The translations under genes and the position numbers were made by a program. A stretch of DNA of 64,000 bases from Scleroderma bovista. Taxonomy: Eukaryota > Basidiomycota > Agaricomycetes > Boletales > Sclerodermataceae. Positions 1 to 11,699 of the stretch are shown here, one piece after another; position 1 is the stretch's first letter, and every line of letters starts with the position of its first letter. A model generated the notes under the pieces. That model made no database searches, had not been told where the DNA came from, and saw only the letters and a list, made by a program, of their open reading frames with translations. The DNA is taken from contig JAYMGJ010000073.1 in assembly GCA_037178675.1 (NCBI GenBank), positions 1 through 64,000 on the forward strand, given 5' to 3'.

Positions 1-2272
1 GGAGGGAGGAAAAGAAAAAAGAATAGAAATGAAAAAAGGAAAAGAAAGAAAATTAGAAAAATGAGGAAAGAAAAGAAATAAAAAAATAAGAAAGAAAAAA
101 AAAAAAGGGAAGGAGAGAATAGAAGAAAAAAAGAAAAGAAAAAAAAGAAGAGATAAGGAAGAAAAGTGAAGAGAAGAAAAGGAAAAAAAAGGAGAAAAGA
201 AGGGGAAAAGGAGGAGAGAGAAAAAGAAGAAGATAGAAAAAGAAGAAGAAGGAAGGGAAAAAAGAGGAAAAAGAAAAAAGGAAAAAAAAGAGAGAGAGAA
301 AAGGGAGGAAAAAAGAGGAGTTGAGTGCTACTCTAGTAAGGAAGAATCATTTTTAGCGCCCAAATGTCAAATTTAGGCGCCCAGTGCCGGCATTCCGATA
401 TTTTGAATAGCTCTGCCATTTTTGAAGCTATCAATCATGTGACTATACCATCATGGAGCCTAGACCATGGTCTATCTGCCTGTCAAGTTTCGACGTAAAT
501 CTGTTCATTTCCCACGGAGATATTCCACCCGCAATCCAGACACCCGCTTCATCACTCACTATGGAGTCCGCATTTTCTCTGGAACGTTTCTCCGCTATTG
601 CAGCAGACCTCAATTATGTCCTGCTCTTGGGACAGCCTCTCCCTGAGCTCCTGTGTACTGTCTGGTACATATCTTCCCAGCCTTCTCCCTCAGTCCCTCT
701 TGTTCTCGGTCAGCGCATTCTCCTTGTCAGTCCTGCGTCGCGCACATACTTTGGTCGTCTCAAGTCTATCGTTAGACTTGAAAATTCATACCTGGTCGTC
801 TCTGTGTCTCCTGAGTCCTCTGCATATGGTCCTTTCATCCCAGAGTCCTGTCACATCCATCTCCCTCTATCATTCATCTCGCTTCCCTGGACACGTCGAA
901 TCCGCTACTTGCGATTCTCTTCCCTGCTATCCCGCAACAAACACGAATGAAACAGTGCTCTAGAACCCTTCTTAGGAGCCCTAATAGAGTACAGAACCTT
1001 CCCCTTACTGCTCAAGGGAAGACTGCACTTCGGGAGCACCAAATTTCGCGTTTTTGCTCTACAGAAGCTCAATCCAAGGGATTTGTGACACTCTGTGACC
1101 AGCTGTGACTCTACTTGTCATTCCAGGCCCCCTGACACTGCTCTTCTGGTCGGATCAATTCTTTTATTATCCCCCAGCCACTCCCATCAGTGGCACTGCT
1201 TCAGAAGCTCATCTCCAGATCTAAAGTTCAATAAATCACAGGTTGTGCTTCCCTTCTTTCTGAGTCACACAGAGTCACTCTGGCTCACTCTGACTCACTC
1301 TGCTGCGCATTATTCATCCCCTCTTGGCATTACTAATCCCCATTACTCCCCTTACCAATCACTTACCAATCATCCTTCAAATCATGCTTATCATGCTGCT
1401 TATCAATTCATGACTCATGCCCCTATGATTCATATGCATTATGTCATCGCATATGCTCATTTAGCTTCGATCTACTCATCCCATGCTTTCCCCCCCTCTC
1501 TTTTGGGCCCCATGCAATGATTTTTCCATATTCTTGGTTATACACCCCTTTTTACCTATGTTTTGCTCTTTCCCTTGGCTCAGCAGCTTGTTCAGGCTCT
1601 CCTCATCGATGACTCAGCCTGATTACACTGCTTATCAATCGCTTACCAATTTCTTACCAATCTCTTACCAAGCACTTAGTCATTTGTGCTTACAGGGCCA
1701 CAGCCCCTCCTGTATATAAACCAGCAGCCAAAGGCTGCAAGGAAGTGTCTGCTTCCCCCTCAATAAAGCGACCACATTCACTCTCCCTCTCTGTCTATAA
1801 GCTCCCTCTTTGTCTTTGGACTTGTAGGTCACCCAGTGCTGGCCTAAAGCTCCTATATTGCTGTTTATCAGATATATCTTGTATCTGATCATTTCTCTAG
1901 GCTGAAGCGCAGTCTAGCATCACTGTCCACTCCATCCCATCACTGTCCATCGCATTCTTGAAGCAGGAACTGTCCCCTTGCTTCCCTGTTGCTCCATCAC
2001 TGCTGTTACACCCCTGTTGCCAATCTATCATCGCTCTTCTATCCCAGGACTCTTCCTAACCACTGTGGTAGGCTGAAGAGGAGTCAATACCATCCCCAGT
2101 CGCATTCCATCCCCATCAGAAGCCCTTCCCTTCCCTCCTGCATCCTGCCTGAAGGCGTGCAGCACATCCCCCTGAGGAGATTAAATACCAGAAACGCAAA
2201 GGAAGACCACCACTCGCATATTGCTGTCATTTGGTGTTGGTTGTTGGTTGTTCTGACCTCTTCCCTCACTTA
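1..2272 (+). mobile_element. Long LTR, copy A (5' part outside the window, diverged)
   Basis: This matches the 2.1-kb repeat seen three more times in the window (38955-41058, 50133-52232 reversed, 58019-60114). Shared landmarks are the block around 345-410 (TTTTTAGCGCCCAAATGTCA...), the open frame at 453-950, a TATATAAA box at 1713-1720 and a TAGGCTGAAG block near 1900. The first 330 bases are almost pure A/G and match a shorter purine tract in the other copies, so this tract has expanded here. The other copies run from TGTCA to CTCACA. The right end of copy A has mutated, but GCGC at 2273-2276 fits the SCGC target duplication of the family. No internal retrotransposon region follows, so it is probably a solo LTR. 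Confidence 0.75.
453..950 (+). CDS. Open frame carried inside LTR copy A (165 aa, unknown function)
   Basis: A 165-codon ATG frame lies inside the LTR. I do not recognise the protein; it is rich in Ser, Leu and Pro, with no clear signal peptide or motif. The same frame is open in copy C (51700-51362), from Met-40 here (MESAFSL) to SLPW. Many differences between A and C are silent third-base changes (GCA/GCT, GAC/GAT, TTG/TTA, CGC/AGG). Copies B and D are broken by a 5-bp duplication after the VKLEKS region. A coding role inside an LTR would be unusual; regulatory sequence that happens to stay open is the main alternative. Confidence 0.4.
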   Translation: MEPRPWSICLSSFDVNLFISHGDIPPAIQTPASSLTMESAFSLERFSAIAADLNYVLLLGQPLPELLCTVWYISSQPSPSVPLVLGQRILLVSPASRTYFGRLKSIVRLENSYLVVSVSPESSAYGPFIPESCHIHLPLSFISLPWTRRIRYLRFSSLLSRNKHE

Positions 2273-3234
2273 GGCGCACAGCGTGAAGTCCTGAGCAGTG
2301 TGTGAGTTACAACGTGCCTCTACAACAACCGCTATAGAGCCTTTGATGTATCCATGTGCTATTAAATATTTCTGGCCATAAATCTCCAGTTGGTCACAGA
2401 AAGGGAGTGCAACTGTGCCCACATTTGAAGGGTAGTAACGACTTTCGACTACACCATGCAAGTTCTGAATATGGGTGTGTACAATTGGTGAAGGTGAAAT
2501 TAGGCTTTGAGTTGCTGGCAGAGCGCATGGCCTTGCTGAAGATCCACTTGCATTCGTCGTCCGTTGACTCATCAAGTTGGTTTGAGGCGGAGCGCTTGGC
2601 CTTGCTGAAGATGCGCTTGTGTTCAAAGGTGGGAGATTCCGACTGGACAAAGACATAGCAGCGAAACTGGCAGTTGGAACAGTAGATTCCCTGTGAACTT
2701 CACTTTCCACGACGTGATCTGGAATGTCCAGCAGAGGTTCCTGCAGGGACAATCAGTGTATTGTTGTCACACTTGAGAGCACTCACCAGAAGCTCCTCCA
2801 CTCCCTTCGCAATCATATAGGCAAGTGCCTGCCAGAAAGTGGGCACTTCTTTCCACAGTGGATACGTGTAACTGCCAAGTGAGCATAAGGCTTATTGCCT
2901 GTGAAAGCATCAATACAAAATTAGTGTGGCTTGGTTGTATATCACACCTTGTCCGATGGATGCCCACACGTTGACCAACCACGACAGGGAAAAAGTTTTC
3001 GCTGTGCTTGTTGAATATCTTCCGCACTTTTTCGGACTCGCCGAACAATGACAGAAGGTCACGAGTCAGCGGATTGCGAGGTGCCTGATCCAAGATTGGC
3101 TGTAGCTGAGCTATTACTATCCTGGCCTCAGCCAACAACCGACACTGGATAGCGATGGGAAGTGGTGGAGAGGAACATCCACAGTGGAGATTAGGGCTAT
3201 GTGCCATCTCAGTATAGATGACATATATCAACAC
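2270..3234 (-). pseudogene. Unrecognised gene, probably cut by LTR copy A
   Basis: The minus strand reads as at least three exons. The first ends ...FFPVVVGQRVGIHRT. A short intron follows (GT at about 2948, AG just before TTACACGTAT), joining in frame to SYTYPLWKEVPTFWQALAYM. A second GT-AG intron (GTGAGTGCTC...CCTGCAG) leads to EPLLDIPDHV and a Ser/Pro-rich stretch ending ITAQDFTLCA-like residues. The VVVGQRVGI stretch loosely recalls the start of viroplasmin-like domains, but I cannot support that assignment. The TAA stop lies exactly at the LTR border, so the LTR may supply it and the true C-terminus may lie left of the window. The start codon is not established. Confidence 0.4.
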
Positions 3235-3552
3235 GAGTTTACTTACCAGGCACTGTATATTCCAGGTTGATCACCGCCAATGACCACCCAGTGCTCTTTA
3301 TTTTCTGTAGCTGGTGGCCTATCCATCACTCCTGACTTGCAGCCCTCCCCCCAGTCTCACTTTATAGTTGAGTAAAGTGCATGGCATTCTCCACTTCTTA
3401 GCTAGTACAAAGAATATTGTACACTGATTCTCTATTCACGGAAGTCCGAAGCTACCAAAATTGAGCAAGAAGCAAGTGCGAGAGTTCAAGATGTGCCAAG
3501 AGGAGGTCAAGAAAGACAGCAGTGTACGTGCAGCAACACAGGATCTGAGAGC

Positions 3553-3653
3553 AGGGATTGAGAAAGGCCAAGAAGTCAACAAGTAAGTCAACAAGCCACG
3601 AGAGGGATCGAGAAAGGCCAAGAAGTGTCCAAGTAAGTCAACAAGCCACGAGA
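3553..3653. repeat. Two-copy direct repeat, about 52 bp
   Basis: The segment with GAGAAAGGCCAAGAAGT and AAGTAAGTCAACAAGCCACG occurs twice in a row with few changes. The rest of 3240-3690 contains no gene that I can support. Confidence 0.75.
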
Positions 3654-3688
3654 TGGCTGATGGGGATATGGGAATTTGGGGATAGATG

Positions 3689-6429
3689 TCAGAGCGCTGG
3701 CAACTCCATCCTGGTCATGACCCTAGTCGGCTCATTTATGGTGCCGGCCCTGAACCTCTTAAGGCCAAACCCAGGCCATTCGCAGAAGTGATTGCATCTG
3801 TGTCGTGTTTCAAATAGACGGACAGTGTTCTCCATGTTCCCTTCACTAAAAATGTCTTGGCCCTCCCCAACCAAGCTATCAACATTCTCAGTGATACCAA
3901 ACTGAGCCATACAGAAGAACAACTTACGGGTCGGTTAAAATCTGTGAGTCTGTGAGAAGGGTCGTACTCCCTGTAAAGCAGGTTAGAAAAAATAGAAAGC
4001 AAGAGGTAGCCAGCTGTCACTACTTGCCCTGATAGTTGGATATAAATACAAGCTTGCCAGTTTGGGTATACTGGACGTGTTGTGTAAATGCCAGAAATTG
4101 GGCAATGTTGTATCCCACCTCATCCTCATCGAGTGAAGGCCCACAGTCCATGTTGTGAATAAACTTCGTAAAAACTGCACTGCCACCATCGATTTTCTCT
4201 TCGAGTAGGTACACACCGCACAATGTGCCGGATGACTTGCCCTTCACAGGTTCCTTACTGGTCTGAGAATGGGCCAAGGCCAAACCAGCCTCCACAAAGC
4301 ATAGACGGGGAATGTTGAATGGGGGAGGCTCATGAGCATCAGCAATAGCATGATCGATGAAGTTGTACGTCAACAACAGAAGCGCTTTCACCCAGTATAG
4401 TGTGTTTGCTTCACAATGAAGCTTCAAAAGTTCATCCACCAATACAAAGCAGGAAATCCGGCACTTTTCAGGTGCTGGAGGAGGGGCGGCAACCACGCGA
4501 CTAGACTGAGAGCCAGCCTTGGGAGGCTTCGGTTGAGGCATGAAAAAGGGGCGCTTGACGACCACGTCCTGGTGGGCCTTTGATCCCAGGCCAGACATGG
4601 ATGGTGGGGTGAGCATCAGCAAACCAGATTGCACTGTCTTGAATCTGCCGATACCAATCAAAGAACCAGGAGACTGGTCCACCCTCAGCCTGCCAGGATA
4701 GGATTCTGATCGTTCCAGATCAAAGGATCGGTACCGGTGATTCTCCAGGATCTCCGAGAGCAGTCGTGTAGGGATAGGGTGGAATTGAATGCTCTGGAAT
4801 GACTCCATTAAGACTAAAATACATATGAGTATCTAAATGGTGTCAGAGTTAAAATCTTCACCTTTGTCAACGTCGAGCTCCAATGAGCCTCCAAATCTGA
4901 GGGCTTCTTTGAGTAAATTTGTACGGCCATGTGATGAGAAGGGCGCTATGGCCGGGATCTTCCTAGGGGGTGACCTGGCGGTGGGAGGAGGGCTTACAAT
5001 GGCGCGTTTGATGGTCATTGGGTTGGCATCAGTGGAGTTGGGAGGGGCCATTCTACGAGAGGATGACACAAGGTCATACGCACTGGTTGCTGTATGCAAA
5101 AACAGACCCGCCTCCCTTTGGGCAGGCTGGGCAGGCCCGGCAGCTATTGAGTATGATCAGTTTGATCTAATCTGCAGCCAACTAGTGAGTGGCTTACCTT
5201 CGTTGGGTTGCACCAAAGGTACACCTATCCGCATAGGCATAACTGTGGATTGGGCATAGCGCTGCTGGAAAGGGCAAGTAGCCAAGCTATCAGAGGACAT
5301 GGAGCCATTGTCGACACTTGAGCGGAATGGCAAGTCGCGTTCATTTGAAGTCGAAGGTGCTGCATTTGAATCACCAGCTGGAGGATCGATGAATGCCTCG
5401 TATTTGGCCCACTGTGCAGCAGGGACGACCACAAATAACGTGAACTGCTTGGGCTTAAATGTGTAGATGTTTGAATTCTTTTGGGCAGGCTGGAGACACT
5501 GAGAATAAAAGTAGGGCAATGGAGCACGATGGGCACCAAGGTCCACCCATTCTGTATCTCGCACGACGAACTCGTTCACGTGCCAAGGGAATGAGGGGCA
5601 AAACATCTGGATTTTCGGGATAATTGTCTCGAAGGCAATGGTGACGAGACCATCGGCAGTTATGAGGGCATCAATATCCTTTTTCCCCTCACATATATTC
5701 TGTATGCTACCATCAGTGTCCTGAATCAAATTGAAATTATAAGACTCATGCCAAATATCATGCTCTGGTTGCGGGCACACTTGGTGTTAGTAGTTTCGTA
5801 GTGTGCCGCTATTTTGAGCGATATCGTCTCTGCTGGTGGGGCAGCGAAGGACCTTTTGGCCCATCGCTCGAGCTCCTGGTTGTAGCGGGCATGCTGTGTG
5901 GTGTATCCCAATCAGGGGAGGCTGTGAGGCCTGGACTTGGTCTGAAGCTGAAGCCACAAATACCATTAATAGATGAGGTTAACTCTCGTAATGTAGAACA
6001 CACCTGTATGGCGAACTGTGGTTGAGGGCTTCCAAAGGTAATGCTGATTACAGTTACTGCAAACCACGCGACCACGTTGCCCAGGCTCGATGGTAGCGAT
6101 ATAAAATTCAGGTTCCCCTTGACGTATCAATGCCTTGCATTTCAGGTGTTCACAATAGTGATCCTTCTTGGCAAACGCATCTTCTGTGAACTGGGTTGAA
6201 ACCTCTGGCTGGGTGGAATAATCCTGGGATGACAGCAGGCAATGAAATGTCTGCGGGACCGATGGCCTTTAAAACCATCAGTACACTTCTCCGTCGCGAG
6301 TCCCCAAACAATCAATAAGTTCTGGCAGACACTGATACCTTGATCCTCTGCATCGTGTGCAAGCAAACCCGCACTTCCCCTGAGGCTTGAAGGCTGCATC
6401 TGAATGTTGTGCATTGTCGTCGACCACAC
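3689..6429 (-). pseudogene. Fungal alpha-kinase gene, decayed
   Basis: Alpha-kinases are atypical Ser/Thr kinases. From the N-terminus (minus strand): a zinc-binding region with CEHLKCKAL and VVCSNCNQHYLWKPSTTVR (about 6190-6020); a middle exon (5780-5157) with GKKDIDALITADGL and FKPKQFTLFVVVPAAQW; then the kinase exon (4808-4030) with GVYLLEEKI, FTKFIHN, FLAFTQHVQY and FISNYQG. It is followed by GSTTLLTDSQILTDP and FSEGNMENTVRLF...CNHFCEWPGF, stop at 3689. In active family members the last kinase motif reads D-x-Q-G; here Asp is Asn (AAC). The intron after YQ-G needs a GC donor (G|GCAAGT). The next exon joins one base out of frame. I therefore call it a probable pseudogene. Exon borders of the N-terminal part are approximate. 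Confidence 0.7.
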
Positions 6430-6615
6430 ATCATTAGGCGAGGAGTGCAGAAGCAGTAATAGTAATGCCTATCATAGGCAGGACGTGACATTAGCTTTCT
6501 GGGAGAAGTTCAACATGCAGCTTACTTACCCATGGATGGCCCATGGATGACTGATGCATGGCGGGATCAAATGAAATTGGGTGGAGATATGTCTGCACGC
6601 TGGGCCAAGAGATGC

Positions 6616-6815
6616 TTGGTGAGTTGCACAAAACCTCAAAAGGGTAGACATTTTTCTTACCAGAGAGCAGAGATTGCGTAGGAAGTACATGTCTGGGCCA
6701 AGAAGAGATGGCCTGACAGCATGACCTGGGATGCTATCTAGCTGGTGAGTCGTGCACGACCTCAAAAGGGTAGCCACTGTTTCTTACCAGAGAGTGGCGA
6801 TTGTGTAGGAAGTGG
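6616..6815. repeat. Imperfect direct repeat, period about 125 bp
   Basis: Two units share CCTCAAAAGGGTAG and TTCTTACCAGAGAG, followed by GATTG(C/T)GTAGGAAGT. They begin near 6616 and 6740. No coding function is apparent; the stretch 6430-7140 otherwise holds no gene I can support. Confidence 0.7.
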
Positions 6816-7153
6816 AGGTTGAGTGCGATTTGATGGACATTCGAAGGCAAGAATAGGCGACGCAGGACTTCATGGTCTCCTCATGTCCTCAACATGAGGT
6901 GAGAAGCGCAGTCTTGTCACTGGCCTCGACTCGGTGTCAATAAATTTGGACTCCATGTCCGCATCACCAGCCGTCTCCTTCGTACTAGCATCCATGTTAT
7001 AAGCCCAGGATGGGCCTTGCTTTTGTACCACTTTTCTTGTGTCCCTTGCCTTCGATGCCTAATCAAAACAAACCCACACGTTAGTAAAGATGTCTCCATG
7101 ATCACTCGTGCTAGTTGACTCAAATCCCCGTTTGCCTAGCGCCTCTGGAGGAT

Positions 7154-8974
7154 ATGAAACCACTCATCATGCGCTTATGGAAGGCATGATTTACTGACAA
7201 ACAAATTGTAGAAGAACTTCGTAAACATATTGATACAAATCAGTATGGTATTGGGTATGTGTGACTAGCCTTGATGAAATTGTCGCATACATCGCAACTG
7301 ATCCATCATCTTTTCTATAGCCTCACAAAGTTTATCGAGATACGCAAGCAGATGGGCTTGATTCGAACCTGTCAGCAAGGGCATACTCCAGAGTCGATCC
7401 AAGATGCCATGCAAGAACTGCGAGCTGTGTACCCGAACACAGGTGCTCGTGAAATGATAAGTCTTCTGTTCCATGAGATGAATATGTGTGTGTCACAGTC
7501 AGTATGCATATTGATTGGTCAGGACTATGTGGATGGCCTAACCTTGCATGTACAGAAGCATCATATGAGACTACTTTACTACTTATGAACCACATCTTAT
7601 TTGCCAGCGCAAGGCACAGCGGCTCCAGCGCCGCCGTTTTTGGGCAGCCGGCATCAACGATATCTGGGCCGTCAACCAGCACGACAAGTGGCTTCGGTTC
7701 GGCCTCACCCTCCATACAGGCATAGAGCCATTTTCTGGGAGGATCCTTTGGATCTGTGTCTGGCATTCCAACTGTCACTCACAGCTTATTCTGTCTTATT
7801 ATCTCGACGTGGTAGATCAACTCGGCTGTAAGTACATGTTGTCCCTCGTTAATATCTACTGAAAAGTTACATTCCCAGTTGTTCCACTCGTGTCCCAGAG
7901 TGACCCTGGGACCGAAAATTTTGGTATTGCAAATGCTCAGACGATGCTGCACCAATGGCATGACCCGGCGCTAGCAGGGACACTGCAACATCGATGGATG
8001 CGATCCAAGAAGAACATCAAACCTGAAATAATGTGGTCTCAGCTACGCCAACGGTTCACCCCTGGGTTTGAAGCTCTACTGGAAGAGGGTGTCCAGCGTG
8101 GTTGGTATGACATGAATAATATCTTGCAGCTGTAAGTCCACACCTTGTATGCCTTTGAGATGCTGATGAGGTCAACTTGCCAGCATGATTTTCCGATGGA
8201 TTTTTATACCTTGGCTCCAGTGCGAGCTGGATCACTATCATGATCGTGTCAATCACACCGCGAAACGTCGTGACCGTAATAAGGTATGTTTCTTCATAAC
8301 CTACTAGCAAGTTGACTAACGTTGCATGGAGGTTCTGCCCCATGGCATAGCCGAACTAATTTTTGACACTCCCCAAGACTATGGTGTGTTACAATTGAAG
8401 GTTAGTTGGAACTCACAAATGCGGTCATTTTCTGATGAGACAATAGATTATGGTCGACAAAGCTGCCACGGCACATGTCCGCCAGCTATACATTGACCCA
8501 GACCATGCCGTATTTGACTTGGTGCCAGGTCCTTTGAATGTGTATCTGGAGGAGTGTTACAATGAGCTGGGATGTCCAGCTGTCACTCGTCAGACGGTTT
8601 GGGCCGTCTACCTTGACCTCCTTCATTTAGTTCAGGACCACGCTGCTAGGTTACCTCCTCTCCCTACATACGCGACAATTGAACAAGCTGAATCAGCCGG
8701 ATCACTCCCATTACTCGACGGCCAACATGATCTTCCGTTCAACAAAGAGGGTGACCACTATTACATGGGTGGAGTTGGGGGAGGGCTTGGTCTTGGTAAG
8801 TTCAGTGCTGACTTAACAAAGGATGAGACTTATGTTCCAGATGCTGACCATGTGCAACACCTGAACAAGTTGGACGCTGAAGACAAACCTGACATTATTG
8901 AGGGCGGGCCAGACATTGTCATTTCTGATTTTTCTGATGATGAAGGGGATGAAGAGTTAGATGACTGGTCTTGA
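7154..8974 (+). pseudogene. Integrase-like (DDE core) fungal protein, decayed
   Basis: This belongs to a large Agaricomycete family with an integrase-type catalytic core. Exon 1 starts MKPLIMRLWKA and hits TGA at 7187-7189 before FTDKQIVEELRKHIDTNQYGIG. An intron joins in frame to LTKFIEIRKQMGLIRT...GHTPESIQDAM. The core follows: RRRFWAAGINDIW, HDKWLRFGLTLH, an intron at about 7830-7880, then PLVSQSDPGTENFGIA, TLQHRWMRSKKNIKPE, LPHGIAEL, and an acidic tail ending DDEGDEELDDWS at 8974. In homologues as I know them the first catalytic Asp lies in TFDQHDKW; here it reads AVNQHDKW (AAC). The early stop and this change argue against an active enzyme. The small introns and conserved C-terminus show it was once a spliced gene. 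Confidence 0.65.
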
Positions 8975-9059
8975 GGTGCATGTGGACTCTCTTGATGTGT
9001 ACTACATATTTGTGTGTGAAGTCCTTACTGGCAATGTGAACCTATGATATGGTATGACA

Positions 9060-9252
9060 ACACCCTACTGTACAACGGCGTGATGTAATGACGTCCTACT
9101 GTATGACGGTGTGATGTACGAATGATGTGACTTTCAACTGAACAACGGCGTGACATCCTACTGTATGACAGTGTGATTTACAGACGACGTGACTTTCTAC
9201 TGTACAACGGGCATGACGTCCTACTGTACGATGGCGTGATGTACGACTGAGG
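9060..9252. repeat. Short tandem repeat array, unit about 35-40 bp
   Basis: Variants of GACGTCCTACTGTA(C/T)GA(C/T)GG(C/T)GTGATGTAC recur five to six times. The array lies directly 3' of the integrase-like gene. Confidence 0.75.
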
Positions 9253-9630
9253 TGTCAGATGTCCTTTTGAAAAACTTCGGTCCAAAAATGGGTTTGCACG
9301 CCGCACAACTGCAAGCCGCTGTTCGGCCGACAGAATTCTGGAGCGTGAGTGTCCGGCTTTCCATAGATTTTTGTATGCCTTAACAAGAACAGAAACCAAT
9401 TGGTTCATCCCAATGCAACCATGGGATGGAATATCCAATGGAAGTGCAGGCCAGGGAAAATCGGGGTCTAGTGCCAGATGGCGAAATCGCTGGTGCATGT
9501 AGCCAGCAATCCTTTCAGATAGGTGATAGTCAGTGACACCCGTGTTGAATGTGGCCATCTGGCAATATTGGATGTGTCTGTATGGAGGATGCAATGAAGC
9601 AGTCAATGACTGATTTGTGCTGAAAGCCAT
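9178..9630 (-). CDS. Hypothetical ORF, 150 aa
   Basis: An open frame starts ATG at 9630 and includes YHLSERIAGYMHQRFRHLAL and SAEQRLAVVRRANPFLDR, which look protein-like. The last 25 residues fall in the short tandem repeat and are probably not native. I do not recognise a family. It could be an exon of a larger minus-strand gene or chance. Confidence 0.25.
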   Translation of the reverse strand: MAFSTNQSLTASLHPPYRHIQYCQMATFNTGVTDYHLSERIAGYMHQRFRHLALDPDFPWPALPLDIPSHGCIGMNQLVSVLVKAYKNLWKAGHSRSRILSAEQRLAVVRRANPFLDRSFSKGHLTPQSYITPSYSRTSCPLYSRKSRRL

Positions 9631-9828
9631 GGGAACTGCGACCGGTATATCTTAACTAGTTGCCGGAAGCCAGAAATGTGTTCCGAATGTACCCCTGCCC
9701 ATGGGCATTGTATTCCTAGAATCCCACAGGTCTCAGGGTGATTGACTGCCAGCATAGTACACCTTTCTTTCAACATAACTCACCCTGGGTCTTACTAGAT
9801 ATTGATGGTGTAAAGTTGCCGGCCGGAT

Positions 9829-10048
9829 GCCTGATCAGTCCGGTGTCCCCCCATAGTAATCAACAAGCATTGGGGTGCTATTCTCATAAGTATATGGCCT
9901 TATAGGCAGAGTGAGGGAACTTGATTGGGAAGTCAGGACCATGTCTTGGTGTCCAGTGTATGCCATACCTGCTGGCTTCATACCTGAGCAATCTGGTCTC
10001 ACCATCACTAGTAATCAACAATCATCAGAGTGCTATTCTCATACTTAA
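9829..10048. repeat. Imperfect duplication, about 67 bp, spaced 154 bp
   Basis: 9829-9895 and 9983-10048 share a framework (AGTAATCAACAA, GGTGCTATTCTCATA or GAGTGCTATTCTCATA). No gene is visible between 9640 and 10080. Confidence 0.55.
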
Positions 10049-10082
10049 ATCACTTTACTGTATCACCATTACCGGTCAGTAT

Positions 10083-10480
10083 ACTTATCCTACCAGTATT
10101 GCCACGACCAGTGAATATCCTACTAGTATGACAATGACTGATCGGTATGCTACCAGTATGACAGTGACCGGTTGGTATGCCACCGGTATGCTACCGGTAT
10201 GACAGTTACCGGTCAATATGCTACTGGTATGATAGTGACCGGTCGGTATGCTACCAGTATGACAGTGACTGGTTGGTATGCCACCGGTATGCTACCAGTA
10301 TGCTACCGGTTGTTATGCCACCGGTATGACAGGTACCAGTCAGTATGCTACCGGTATGATTGTGATCGGTCGGTATGCTACCAGTATGACAGTGACCGGT
10401 TGGTATGCCACCGGTATGCTACCGGTATGACAGTTACCGGTCAGTATGCTACCGGTATGCCGCTGATATGACACTGACCA
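10083..10480. repeat. Minisatellite, unit about 30 bp
   Basis: Tandem units of the type TATGCTACCGGTATGACAGT plus TACCGGTCAG, with A/G and C/T variants. Because 30 is a multiple of 3, long open frames with a YATGMTVTG repeat appear. I regard these as a by-product of the period, not genes. Confidence 0.9.
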
Positions 10481-10654
10481 GTTGGTATGACCAATTAATC
10501 ATTACTGGCCAGTACACCACCTGAATGCTTATCATTAACTTGTACTACTTGTATAATCATTTCCATTCAGTACAGTACCAGTCTTGTCTTTGCTAATATG
10601 TACAATCCTGACATGGCTATCATCAGCCTGGACTTGTTTCAAATATTTTTTCCC

Positions 10655-11640
10655 CTCTGGCCCGACCATACACTTATTGTGACACCCACACCCAGGCCAA
10701 ACTATCCATTATGGTAACATACCTACCTGGCCCGACCATACACTATGGTGATGCCCACACCCAGGCTGGACTGTACAATATGGTGACACCCCTACCCTGG
10801 CCTGACCATACACTATGGTGATTCCCACACCCAGGCCGCACTATCCATTATGGCAACACCCCTACCCTGGCCTGACCATACACTATGGTGATTCCCACAC
10901 CCAGGCCGCACTATCCATTATGGTGACACCCCTACCCTGGCCCGACCATACACTATGGTGCTGCCCACACCCAGGCCAGACTGTACAATATGGTGACACC
11001 CCTACCCTGGCCTGACCATACACTATGGTGATGCCCACACCCAGGCCGGACTGTACAATATGATGACACACCTATCCTGGCCCGACCATACACTATGGTG
11101 ACTCACCTACCCTGGCCCAATCATACACTATGGTGATGCCCACACCCAGGCTGGACTGTACAATATGGTGACACCCCTACCCTGGCCTGACCATACACTA
11201 TGGTGATTCCCACACCCAGGCCGGACTATCCATTATGGTGATGCCCACACCCAGGCCGGACTGTACAATATGATGACACACCTATCCTGGCCCGACCATA
11301 CACTATGGTGACACCCACACCCAGGCCGGACTGTACAATATGGTGACACACCTACCCTGGCCCGACCATACACTATGGTGACACCCACACCCAGGCCAGA
11401 CTGTTCAATATGCACCCATACCCTGGCCTGACCATACACTATGGTATCACCCACACCCAGGCCGGACTGTATATTATGGTTAAACTACACACTCTGGCTG
11501 GACCATACACTATGGTGATACCTACATCCTGGCCCAAACCTATATTATGGTGACAACCCACCCCCAGGCTGGACCATGTATTATGGTGACAATTCCACAT
11601 ACTGGCCGGACCATAAATCATGGCAACACCCTTTAGTCCG
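10655..11640. repeat. Minisatellite, compound unit about 65-70 bp
   Basis: About 14 units alternate two half-units: CCTGGCCCGACCATACACTA then TGGTGA(C/T)(A/G)CC, and CACACCCAGGCCGGACTGTA then CAATATGGTGACACC. Unit order varies (some lack one half), which suggests unequal exchange. The array decays toward 11500-11700. Confidence 0.9.
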
Positions 11641-11699
11641 GCCTGACCCCAGCTGGCCCATAACATACGGCCGATTGTCAACCCCCGCTGGCCGTAAAG

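Noticed and set aside
2800..3234. Viroplasmin-like domain (VVVGQRVGI)
   Set aside because: Only a few residues agree and the rest of the domain is absent.
4837..5259. Plus-strand ORF of 140 aa
   Set aside because: It is antisense to alpha-kinase exons whose minus-strand frames carry recognisable motifs.
10172..10471. Open frames across the 30-bp minisatellite
   Set aside because: The period is a multiple of three, so open frames follow automatically; no start context, introns or homology support a protein.
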